The notes below the pieces were generated by a model that was given only the letters and a program-made list of their open reading frames with translations, had not been told where the DNA came from and did no database searches. DNA of 64,000 bases from contig WPIO01000006.1 of the NCBI GenBank assembly GCA_009760855.2, positions 11,109,001-11,173,000 of the forward strand, in the 5' to 3' direction. A program made the translations under genes and the position numbers. Numbering within the stretch: the first letter of the stretch is position 1; each line of letters starts with the position of its first letter. Origin of the DNA: Cristatella mucedo (Eukaryota; Bryozoa; Phylactolaemata; Cristatellidae). Positions 23,701 to 35,700 of this stretch are shown here, piece after piece.

Positions 23701-26700
23701 AGTCCGGATGAGTACTGGCCTCCCATAATAATAATAATAATAATAATTCACTTGATAAAGCGCCCTCAGAAAACTTAATCTCTCTCTAGGCGCTTTACAT
23801 TTGCTGTAAAGTGAACAGGCTGTTTGTCTGAAAGACTGCGTAAGCGAAGCAAAATTAAGACCGTAGCTCACCGAGTCGGAAACCTAGCTCTTAACAGCTA
23901 AGTGTGTCGTTAAACTAAGAGCCACAGTCACTGCCCAAGCTGAAGGCTGCATCTTCTTATTCGCTCCTGCTACACAGGGGTCTGAACGGCTGCTGGAGCT
24001 TAGAGCCCAGAGCTCCGTGGAGAAGAGGAAAAGTGATGTAGCGCAGCCCTCAAATGGAGCACAAAAACACACAGACGGGCCAAAAAAATAAATGCCGAAT
24101 TAATTACCTCTCTAAAGTAGCTTCCATCAGCATGTGGCACATAGCAAGACGAGTCTGCTAGGGCAACTGCAGCGACCCTTTTCCTGAAGTCGCTGTTGAA
24201 CCGATGAAGCAACAAAGACGTCACGCAGCCACCGTAGCTGTGTGCAACGATTCCAATACGTTTTGCTATACTACGTTCGACGACTGCTTTCCATACAGCT
24301 GCGCCGTGTTCCCCTGGGTCGAATCCCTGCAAAAAAGTGCAAGTATAGATGTCCCTCAATGTCGATTTTACAATGTTCTGCATTACCATTGCCTCCTACA
24401 GCAACTGAAACCTTGTAGGCTAGTATAGTAGACTACGGTCGTGAGCACGGTACATACCAAGGAAGTGAGGTCAGAGACCGAAATGCCCCCACTCCCAGCA
24501 AAAGGTAAACAAGTTGCCGTCATTTTGTGATATGGTGACCAAGACTACATGAAGCAGCGGCAAAGTCATGTCGACATAACGTTCTTTATTTTTCTGCTTT
24601 TCTGCAGGCTAGGCAGACAAGACATGTGAGAAAAATAACGGAAAAAACCGATCAGAACCTATTGCCAGTTGGGGAATAAGATACTGTTGTGTGAGCCTGC
24701 GGCTTCTGCTTTGATTAGCGAAGCGCCTGACACTGATGCACTTGCCTCACCTGTGGAGAACAGTTAAGCCATTGAAGCAGTGGAGCGTCGGGCCACTAAT
24801 GCAGGTTACATTTTGTGTCATCTGCTGCGATTGATCGAGCTCTCATATATGTACCCGTTGAGAGGAATAAAGGAGAGTCTCGTTCACCGCACAAGTGCGC
24901 TCGCTGTGCCTCTACGAGACTCCCACTAGAGCAGCCGGCGCCGGAGCCACTGTCATACAACAACTGGCAGCAGAGAATAATTTACTCGAGCCGAAAAGAG
25001 CACCAGACCTTCTATAGTCTGGATGGGACACTCCATACTGAGGTACAAAATATTTAACGGCGAACCGGACTTTATACCTTGGCTTCTAACCCTTGAGAAG
25101 GCCGTAGCAAGGCTAGAGATTTCGATGCCGCTAAAACATGTTGTACCAGTGTGTCTGGGCGATAACGCGATACGCTGTTTGGTTGATCAGCCGGCCGACG
25201 TAAAGCAAGATCACCACAAGCTGCGAAATGAGTTAATCCTGATCTTCCCATGGTTGACGAATGAGGAGGCAGAGCTTGAGGCCGAGAAGTTTCGGCTGGA
25301 GCAGGAGCAGCTCGCTGGAGCCGAGACCGGGACAAAGCTGGGCGACGAGACAGCTGCATCACAAATTAACCCCACTGTCAACTGCCTGCGAGACAGGCGA
25401 GCGGAACTCATTCAGCTGCCGCAGCTATCCGACGGCAATACCGGTGGGGGAAGCGGGTATGGGACCGCTTCCGACACAATAGCCGAAACAGCCGAAGAGC
25501 GCCAGTCAACGTACGTGCGCAGCTGCAGCAGTCGGGGACGGAGGAGGTGCAGCATGTGACGGCTTCCAGCGGCGAAGCGGTAGTGGTCAGTGACGAGGCG
25601 ACAGTTGCCTGCGGAAAGACCCAGGTGGCCCAAGTGAGAGACGTCTCGGTGGCAAAGCGCAGCAGCGCGAGCTTCGTAGCAGCGGAGAGCATCTCAGCGG
25701 CCTCGGAGAGCAGCACCGAGAGCGCCTCGGTGGAGAAGAGCACTCGCACGAGCGTTTCTGTGCAGAGCGCTGAGGAGCACCGCGAGATAGCAGTCAGCAG
25801 CGAGGCGAGCTGGCAGCCGGCGACGAGGTGCAGGCTGCCAGCGAGCGAAGTAGCGAGAGCTCTCGATGCGACGAAGCGCAGCAGCGTGAGCGTGGAGCAC
25901 CTGCGAGAGGCGGCGTAGAGAGAGGTGGTGAGCGTAGAGCAGCACGACCGCGCGAGATCGACTCGGCGGACGCTCTAGGTGGGCGATAGTGGAACTCTGA
26001 GAACGGCGAGGCCATCACGAGCCGCAGTGGTTTTCGAAGTGTGGGATCAGCCGGCGACGTGTGCATGCGACCGGCCACGGGGCTCGCACGGAGGTCACCT
26101 ACGGGAACCGCCTGACAGTGAGAGTAGTGGCCTACCTTTGCCTTAAAGTGGGCCGCATCTATGACCGGCTGCTCGGGAAGGGCAGAGCCTCCTGCGAGTG
26201 GCTTTCACGTAGCCTGCACCCCCATCCAAGCCGGTCGGAACTCTAATGCTAAATCGAATGCTAAATTAATATCCTGACAGAGCCCGGATGACATACCGCA
26301 GGACAAGGGACCGCCTGAGCAGGCAGGAGAGGAGGATGCAGAGAGCCAATGGCTACACAGCCTTCCAGTCGTGAGGGCCGCCACCTTCCCAGTTAGGCTG
26401 GCGGACCATGAAATCTATTTGCTATGGGGGAAGGGATGATGTGTGAGCCTTCGGCTTCTGCTGCAATTAGCGAAGCGCCTGACACTAATGCACATGCCTC
26501 AACTGTGGCCAATAGCTAAGCCATTGAAACAGTAGAGCGTCGGGCCACTGATGCAGGTTACATTTCGTGTCATCTGCTGATTGATCGAGCTCTCATATAC
26601 GTGCCCGTTGAGAGGAATCTTGGAGAGTCTCGTTTACCGAGCAAGTGCATCCGCTCTGTCTGTCACTGTGAGACTCCCACTACAGCAGCAGCCGCTGGAG

Positions 26701-29700
26701 ACACTGTCACACGAAAATACTCTGGTGTCTCCAATATACTCTTTACGCATATATGTAGCATATATTATTTATTATGTAGTGCATGTATTAGCTAGCAGGT
26801 CAGAGTACAGATGTTAAGTCAAACACTTTATTGGCTGTGGGGCAGATACCATAGAGATGCAAAGATGCACGCATGTGCCCCACACGCTCGCAAAACCTCG
26901 TGCAAACTCTGATGCTCCTCTAGCATATCATGTTTACTTTCTCCTCTTGTTAGTAGCCACTATACTATGGCTCAATCAGATCGTGGAACAAGTGGGAGAA
27001 ATGGAGTTAGGATCGGGGATAATAAAATATTCTTTTGGCCATGACAGGTAGTGCAGCACCTCCAAGCAATAATTTGTACGAGAAGTCCTCATTCACGATA
27101 TATCTAAATACGATGCAGTTGTACTTACATTAGTCAGTTTATACACTTCGGAGATCGTAGGGAATGTAGCGGGATTGTGGCAGCACGTCGAGTTGCCAAG
27201 CTGTCTGTGGCAATTTCGACGGTTACGACAGATGAGCCTAGTTGCTGAGTTTTGTACCAACGCTAAGGATCTCATTGAACACGCCGGTAGACCAGCAAGC
27301 AGTGAGTTGCAAAAGTCCAGACGGGACTTCACAAATGCACGTGTAGTTTTATTTAATTGATGACACTGCCCCTGATCGCTGTACGAGTGGGCTGTGACAC
27401 TCGATGTGGTAAGCAGCCCGGACGTGCTACTAGTTTTTGTTTTGACAAGGGAGTCGGGGGACTCCGGTAGGCGAGAGGGGCGAGGAGAGTTGTGCTTCGC
27501 CCTGCTCCGTGTGTAGGGAGAATAAACTGGTGGTGTTGCACGTCGGCTAGCGTTCTGTGCCGTTCGCGACGATAATTCAGACTACAAGCTCTTTCCGGCG
27601 GCGGCGATGACAGCAATGTTGCTTGCGCATTTTCAAGTCGGTGATGACCTCGCAACTTGGCTGCTTGACTCGGAGCGGCGGCTCGAGCTGTACGGTGTCA
27701 ATCCGACAATCTGGCACAAATATCTGCCTCTCTTCCTGGAAGGAAGCGCCTTCTATGTGTATTCTTACATGCCGAAGGCAATCAAGGATGGCTACCGTCT
27801 GCTTCTCGAGGCTCTGGTAACAGCGCTGGCTAGCCCTGTAGGTAAAGCGCGACTGCTGAGCGTAGAGTTAGCTAATGCTTATCGGAGAGAGGGCGGCGAC
27901 AAAAGGGACCAGAAGCAACATCAGCAATCGCCGACGGTGTGCCGGGCGACAACGGTTTACCAGGATGCCACCGTGTGGAACGCGGTGACAGCGATCCAGG
28001 CTGTGACGGTTTGCCAGGCGCACGTGGTGTGCAACGAGGCAACGGCCTGCGAGGTAGCGGAAGCCGTGGAGGTGACACTGGCATGCGACGAACCGGTGTG
28101 TTACGACTCGGAGCAAGTCGGAGATGCGGAGCAGGTCGGAGGCTCATCGGCGACGCAAGTGGGCTGTGACGCAGCACAGGTAGGAGACGAGGCGCAGATC
28201 GGATATGCGGTGCAGGTCGGAAACGCGGCGGCGGCGGCGAAGGCGGTTGCGCCCGAAGACGAGGTGGTGGCTTGCGAAGTGGCGGTGGTGTGGGATGCAC
28301 CATTGAGCTTCGAGGCTGTGACGCCCGACGTGGCGCCAGCGGCGGAGAAATATGTGGCCCCACGACGCAGGAACGCAGCTGTCAAACGCAGCCGGCTTGT
28401 TTGCACAGGCCATGCGGTCGCCTGCCTCCTCCGAGCAGCCGTTACTTAGCCTCATAATTAAGGGAGCGGACATCAGAACAGTACCGATCGCTAACGAATT
28501 CCTTGATGCACACTTCGATGCTGGCCCTGGTAGTTTGGCTAGAGCAGACGCGCGGCAGACAGCTACGGCCAAGATGTGGGCTGAGACCGCCGGCGCGCTA
28601 TGACTATGTAGTTAATGTTTAGCCTTCTCGTTGTCTAAGCAGTGGAGAAGAACAGCTGCTTGCTGCTCTGGCTACGTCGTTAGTTGATCTCCAGATCAGG
28701 CGGGCATGTGGTTTTATTTAATTGATGACACTGCCCCTGATCGCTGTACGAGTGGGCTGTGACACTCGATGTGGTAAGCAGCGCGGACGTGCTACTAGTG
28801 TTTTTTTGACAAGGGAGTCGGGGGACTCCGGTAGGCGAGAGGGGCGAGGAGAGTTGTGCTTCGCCCTGCTCCGTGTGCAGGGAGAATAAACTGGTGGTGT
28901 TGCACGTCGGCTAGCGTTCTGTGCCGTTCGTGACGATAATTCAGACTACAGCACGGACCAATTTAGATGTGGTATCCTTGTCAAAACAAGCCCAAATTTT
29001 AGCAATAATATGTGGCTGAAAGTAGGCAGACTTGTCTGTGGAGCCTATGTGGTTGTCTAATGAAAGGTCCCTTTGGAAGAGGACATCTAAGTTTCTCAGA
29101 TTCAACCGGAGATATGCTGGCAGAGCCAATTTTGAGCGGCAGGTTTTTCAATTTCTGAATCTCAACTGGTTTGCCCATAACTTTTAAGCTGGTTTTGTCG
29201 TCGTTCAATTTAAAAAAAGTTTGCTGCCACCCATGGATGTCATCAATACATGCAGCAAGGGTGTGTCGAGAATTCGACGTGCTAGAGGGCAGGGCTGGGA
29301 AGGATCAAAGTAAAGGTACAACTGAGTGTCATCTGCATAGAAGTGAAAATAGATGTTGTGGGTGGTGATCTCATCGGCAGGAAGGAGAGTGAAAAGAAGC
29401 AAACCGAGCACGGAACCCCGAAGTACTCTGTACTTAAGTGGAGGATCTTATTCCATTTACTTCAATACTCTGGAGTCTCCCACGGATATTGGACCTAAAA
29501 TTATACATTTATATAGTGCCCCAAGAGAACTTGATCTCTATTCAAGCGCTTTGCATGTGCATCGGAGCTCGAGCCCAAGACCTCAGCCAGACTTTGGTCG
29601 GGACGAGCACCTTAAACGCTGGACCAATCCATTGCAGTGCAATACCTGTGATGCTCTAGTAAGATTAAAGGTGCTCAAGAACAACTTTGTGATCAATAGT

Positions 29701-32700
29701 ATCAAATGCTACCCCAAGTTCAAGCAGAACATTAATGCAGACTTTACCAAAGTCTGCATTCATGAGAAGTTCGTTATACACACTTAGCAATGCTCATTCT
29801 AAAAGCAAACAAAATTTCTTTTGGTCTAGCGTTGCTTTCTGAATTAGTGGCATGACTTATCCTTGTGAAAGGTTCAGGGACCTGACCTGACACTAAGGAG
29901 ACATTTGTTATGTTAGTCATGCATGGCAGCAGCAGATCTAAGCAACTTGGAAGTGGGACAGTGGGAATAGGGACTAGAGGACTTGTAGTTTTCTTTTCGG
30001 AGGCACATTATGAGATAAGGTCACTCGAGCCTCCTTGCATCGGGGTAGTGCATGGAATCGACTGACTGATGGACAGGAGTCCAAACGGGAGGCTAGGGAA
30101 TGGACTCTCTGATCTTAAAGGTCGGATTGAGGCTTAATGAGAAAGGCGGATACAATATGTTCGCTCTGTCAGCATTGATGTCAAGGTTCTTGACGTTTCG
30201 TGATTCACATACGGTCCGAATATACGTCTTGGGTCATGATGCCTCCTTGTATGCAATGCAGGAAGTCAGCGCTTTTTCTGCTGAAGCACCCCTATATTAT
30301 GAAACCCCCTCCGACCGTTGACGGGAGGCATTTTGATTAGCACGCTGCTTTAGTTTGCAGATGTACATAAAGCCTTCTCTTCCAGTTCGAAGAACGTGAA
30401 TTTACTAACGTCACTCCATAAAACTAATCCCCATCAATCTTTTGCAGCCCAGTAGATCCAAGCCTTGACTTAGCGTCGACGGCTTACCACATTCTTCTCG
30501 ACAGGACATGGTTTACTCGTTGCGACTCGAGAAAGAGGACCAGCCTCATCTAACCGCCTTTGGACGGTATCCAGGCTAACTAGCTTCATTGACGATGCTT
30601 GCAGATTTTAAGCATGGGCCTGAAAAAGCAAAATGGTCCTTAAAGCCTCCACAGTGTGGGGCAGACCCAAAGATAAGCTCTTCTTTTGGCCTTCCAGTCT
30701 TCATTGCCTTCCTGACTTTGCATGCAACCGTCCTGCCAACTCATTTATGAGGTCATTCCGGTTATTTTATAGTGATAGCAATTTACATTAGAGGAGTTTA
30801 GTCTTGTACAGTGCCATAATTTTATTCCTGATAAAACTTAAAAACTCGGCGACCTTAACCATTACTCGTGAGCTTTTAGCCGCTAAATAAATAATGCTGA
30901 GTCAGTTAACTTGACAATTCCAGCTCGTGCGCTGCCGAGCGGTTCAGGCGTCACTCCATTAAGGGGTCGTTTATCGATGCTCTTTTCTAGCCAAAACCTG
31001 CAATTTTTTTAGGAGTTTAAAAGAATATGAGCTAGTTTTGGGTATATTGCCCAGGTTTCGACAAATTACCGTATTCAATTTACCGCAATCCACTCTAAAT
31101 AGGGTAACGTCGACCAGATATTACGGTTTCTAAGCTCACATTTTGCCATAATATAGTAGCATACGTTTAGTTGTATCTATCCACCACATTTTATCTCGCT
31201 GCGAGCACACGCACTTATAAAAACGAGCTTTGACGCCGGATGTCTGTACCACAATCCACTATAGTGCATTTTAGCTACCCACCTAATCAACCAAACATCA
31301 GCAGTGCACAGCACCAAAAACTTTACGATATCCAACTAATCTAAAAGTGCAACGTACCCAGGACATTTCTCGCGATTCTGCTCACGCGTTCTCATAAAAT
31401 CCTAAAGTCTCAATTAGCAATATATTAATATAATATTTAATCTATAAGCAACTACCGCCCAGTCTCCCTTCTACCAGACTAGGAGACTGGGCGGTAGTTG
31501 CTTAAGTTCTCTTGGTCTAGTGTCGCTTTCTTGACAAGTGGCCTGACTATAGCTTTTTTGAATGCTTAAGCAACTACCGCCCAGTCTCCCTTCTACCATT
31601 CCTATCAAAGATGCTGGAACGAGTCGTGGTAGACCAGCTGAATCCATATATTGAAACTTCAAACCTTGCTTGTAAGTTCCAATCTGGCTTTAGAGCTAAT
31701 AACTCCACAGAATCAACTTTGCTTAGGGTGTCCAACAACTTATCTAGGAATGTAGACATGGGTAGAGTATCTTTTCTTGTTTTGCTCGATCTTCCGGCAG
31801 CTTTTGATACTATCTATCGCCAAGTTCTTCTAGAGCGCCTCTCATCTCGCCAGGGCATCACTGGCACTGCTCTGCAATGGTTCAGATCCTATCGCAGTGA
31901 AAGACTCCAGAGTATTGACGTGAACGGACAAGGATCATCCGACGCACCTCTAAAATATGGGGTAGCTCAGGGCTCCGTGCTAGGTGTAGTTCGTATGTAT
32001 GTATTGTATGCAGGCTCCTCTGATAAGCCACTGGTGAGCTGTTAGGAGCACCACCGAGAGGGGCCGGTGCACAACTGTGGTCCGCCTGTGATGTGGTATG
32101 GACACAGGCCGGTAACCAGCTAGTGGCCAGATGGTGGATTCACCATCAGGGTCGGCCAGTGCACTGCTGTGGTCCGCCTTTGATGTGGCATGGACCAGCT
32201 GGTGGCCAGATGGTGGATTCACCATCAGGGTCGGCCGGTGCACAGTTGTGGTCGATGAGTCATCGGAGTCGACCAGGGGAGGGGAGTCGTGTGAGAGTAG
32301 GGGCTGAGGGGAGCCGTGCGCTCGAGGGCTCCGTGTGTTGGGAATAAACTGTCGGTATTGGGCATCGGCTGGCTCTCTGCTGTGCGACCAAACTACACTA
32401 GGTACGGTTCATTTTACGGTGTATACTCGCCCTCTTGAGGATGTGATTGCCAAGCACAATCTAGGCCTTCACTTCTAAGCAGATGACACTGGGTTGTACC
32501 TTTGCTTTGATCCCTGCCAGCCTGCGAACACCTCGAATCCTCTCAACTCCCTTGCTGCACGTACCATATTTTACCAGGCCGTTTCCGGCAATTGCCGCAC
32601 ATTGCCCTCGAATGTACGTTCGCCATTGGTAGAAATAGTGCGTTTCGTTTTTTAATACAGTTAAGACGCTAGAAAAATTAAATCTTCTCCCAACTGCTTT

Positions 32701-35700
32701 GCTTGTAATTGTAACAATCATATATTGCTGAATTGTTTCGGGAAATTGCCGTCGATTTCCGTGCATTGCCTAAAGTTGAACTCACAAAATTGTAGTATTT
32801 GCACCACAATAGGCGTTAAACGGTAGGATAATAACAAAATCAGAGAGCCAATTTCCAGCGAATTTGAAACAGCTCGCGGTAGAGGCCCGGCCATGGCCAA
32901 AGATTGCGATGCATTGCCGTCGATTGTGCCTTTGTTGATTGTTTAAAAGGATGTGGCTGCACTTTTAATGCAGTGAAGCGCAATAGGCAAGAAAAGTTGG
33001 AGCTTCTCTCAGCAACTGTCGGCCCGTTAGTAACGGACCATTAGGGATTGGCTAATTTCAACGGGCCATTGCCGTCGATGGCCGTACCTTGCCTTTGATT
33101 GAAGGTGTACGACGGGGGAAAATTATGGGCGCACGCATGTACATGTTATGGGGAATGAGATTTGCAGTTTCTTGCAGCCAATGTTTTCAATATTCCACGA
33201 ATTGCCCTATCGGCCCCTACCATTGCTGTAGATTGCCGTGCATTGCTGACAGTTAACGAGCAAAGCATCTTGAAAAGCCACGATATAACTTTAGACGCAG
33301 CGGAGTCTTATGTGTAATGACTATTGGGGGTTTGCTCTGCCAATTTCTCGTCAATTTGCCGAGAAATGGGGTATTGGCATCGGCTATTGCTGTCGATTGT
33401 CATTCATTGCTCCCGATTGTACATTCGCAATTGGTTGAAAGGATGCGATTTCACTTTTAAACACGGCTCGCTGTGACATGTAAGATAAATTTTAATTGGT
33501 CCAGTCACTTTCTAGGGATTCTCGATGGATCATAATGGATTAACGTATTTGCCATTGCCTTCAATTCTCATAAATTGCCCAAGATTGAACGGTCAGAGCT
33601 GATTTAAAGGTTTGAAAGTATGTGCGTTTGCAGTGAAATGTTATGCAGAATGAGAATTGGAGCTTGTTGCAGCTGCTTTCTCGTCGATTTGCCATGGCTT
33701 GCGGTATTGGTCCCTGCCATTCCTGTCGATTGCCGTGCATCTTTGACAATTAACGTGCTAAATAGCTTGAAAGTCCTACGATTTTACTTTCACCGCAAAG
33801 GTATGTGAAATTCGACGACGATTGGCACTTCGTGCCGCCAAATTTGTGGTCGACATGCTACGTACGGATTGTAGTAGATTGATGCTTCGAGCCGAGCCGA
33901 GCCGTTGCCGTATATTGCCATGCATTGCCCAAAATTGTACGAGCGCAATCGCTTAAAATGATGCGGTTGACTTTAACCAGTGTGCTATATAACATGCATT
34001 TCAAATTGGAGCATTGTGAAACCGATTTCACGGCATTTTGCATCAGATTGATGTAGATTATGGTATTAGCCCGGAACATTGCAGTCAATTGCAGTGCATT
34101 GCTGCCGAATAATCGAGGCAATTGTAGTGAAATTGTGCGATTACAAAATAACCGGAGATTAGAGAAACTTTCTATCACTATTAGAGGTCAAAGTGTACTA
34201 CTATTCTGGTTGTTTTGCAGAGGATTGCAGTGGATTGACATGCTGGCTCGGGCAGTTGCAGTCGATTGCAGTACATCGCTACAGAATGGACGAGGCAGTT
34301 ACAGTGAAGTCATGCAATTACACAATAACCGAAGAGTAGAGCAGCGTGCAATCATAATTAGATATTCTAGTGTACGCGTTCTGGTCGCTGTTCGTCGGAT
34401 TGCAGCGGATGTCAGCAGCTTAAAGGCGGGTTGAGGTACGGGACCGGGCAGTTGCAGTCGATTGCAGAACATTGCATGAGAACGCGTGTGCACAATGGAG
34501 CGATATTTGTGGGTGCACTTTGAAATGAGTCTAGTAGTATATGCAGAGCTTTTTCAATGTTGATTTGAGGATGATTTGCAGTGGAATAGAGCAGATTTCG
34601 GTAGTTTCCCAGGTCATTTCAGGCAATTGCCCAGTATTGCCACAGTGCATGGAAGCAAATTGTTTTATTTTACGTGGTTGTGCACAGAACACGGTGAACT
34701 TTAATTCGGAATAAAAACATGAGCTCGGCGCAAACTATTACAGTTTTTTTCGCTGTGGATTCGGTGGATTGAAGCGGATTTCGGTATTGGCCCGGGATAC
34801 TTCAGACGATTGCAGCACGTTGTGCGATAAAGGCCACACCGATGCAAGTGAAACTGCTTATGCGAAATTTTTGCAGAGTGTGCTGTCCCACGCAATCAAA
34901 AAAGGAGCTTTTCACACAGGACTTCTTTCGTTGTGTGGCGGAATGCGGTGGATTGTGGTGTTGGCCTGGGCCACTGCAAAGTTATTTCAGAGGATTTTAT
35001 GAGAACGCGTGAGCGGAATCGCGAGAAATGTTCTGGGTACATTGTACTTGATGGGGAGTTTGACAAGCTACACGTACAATTTACCCTGAAGTTATTGTTT
35101 TCATGATTGTTTTATTATTATTATTAACCTTTTGGAGCAGTAAGCAGCTTCTTTGTGCTTTAGTAGACGGGAACTAGAAAGGATTTTGGTGGATTGCCGT
35201 TCAGGCGTCCAGCATCAAAGCTCATTTGCATGAGTGGGCGTGTGCACGGCGACATGATATTTCGTGGACAGATAAAATCAAACGTGCACTACAATATCAG
35301 CCTCAAATCTGAGCCCGGCAACGCTAATATCTGGTCGATATTAGCCAAATTAGAGTGGATTGCGGTAAATCGTCGAACCTTATTGCCCAATATTGAATTA
35401 GTATCGTGGAAAGTCGTACTTGGTTTCCATTATCCTCCTTGGATATTCATTTATAAACAGACAGACCCTACTTAGATTGCTCAGGAAACCGGCCACCGGC
35501 TTAGGAAAATTTGCTTATTTCGCCAATTTATTTCATCCAGATACTTTCGCATTTGAGCGAATGTATTTGCATGTACCTAGGAACAATTTATATAAATCTA
35601 GGTATAGGCATTGTCCAACCTCACCAGATTTAGGTCGGCCAAATAAGGAACACACATGGATTCTACTAAAAGTTCTAGACGTTACTACAGCCATCAATCC

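Larger units (their letters stand above)
24688..26716 (+). mobile_element. Second type of gag-bearing short LTR element, about 2.0 kb
   Basis: LTRs 24688-24962 and 26440-26716 start TGTGTGAGCC and share blocks such as GCGAAGCGCCTGACACT and GATCGAGCTCTCATAT. AATAAA lies in the 5' LTR (GAGAGGAATAAAGG). ACTGGCAGCAGAGAAT follows the 5' LTR as a possible primer site, and GGGGGAAGGGATGA precedes the 3' LTR as a purine tract. No pol is present. The LTRs differ at many sites and no clean target duplication is visible, so it is older than the 27-kb element. Confidence 0.85.
27342..28950 (+). mobile_element. Complete small LTR element with a gag-like frame, 1609 bp
   Basis: LTRs of 245 bp (27342-27586) and 244 bp (28707-28950) begin TGTAG/TGTGG and end ACTACA, and are nearly identical. 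The target duplication is GCACG (27337-27341 and 28951-28955). The insertion lies in a minus-strand LINE A whose sequence is restored when it is removed. Purine-rich AGATCAGGCGGGCA precedes the 3' LTR. The only frame is gag-like; no pol is present, so it depends on another element. Confidence 0.93.
27085..29870 (-). mobile_element. LINE family A fragment, interrupted by the small LTR element and a SINE1
   Basis: Minus strand: AAFDTIDH-like block near 29690, FHFYADDTQLYLYFD near 29330, RNLDVLFQRDLSLD near 29090, then SRLDFCNSLLAGLP at 27325. The LTR element (27342-28950) and SINE1 (about 29497-29632) split it. Many stops and shifts. The 3' end does not reach an ATT tail. Confidence 0.85.
31054..35380. 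mobile_element. Foldback-type DNA transposon with ~170-bp subrepeat arms (element A)
   Basis: The termini are inverted: GGTTTCGACAAAT at 31054 and the complement of GGTTCGACGATTTACC at 35379. Homology continues inward at least about 250 bp, with blocks such as CGACCAGATATTA and GAGCTTTGA.GC.GGA in the same order. The flanks carry TATTGCCCA at 31045-31053 and 35381-35389, a likely 9-bp target duplication. The right arm holds about fifteen head-to-tail diverged units. A LINE with a solo LTR inside it (31447-32570) interrupts the element. There is no transposase frame, so it is non-autonomous. It lies in intron 5 of the ARB2A-like gene. Confidence 0.7.

Noticed and set aside
24683-26725. Target duplication of the 2.0-kb LTR element
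   Set aside because: TACTG and TACTC lie near the ends but not at the expected distance from both TG and CA.
27872-28363. 163-codon minus-strand Pro/Arg-rich frame
   Set aside because: Antisense to the gag-like frame of the 1.6-kb LTR element; its composition follows from the complement of Val/Ala/Gly codons.
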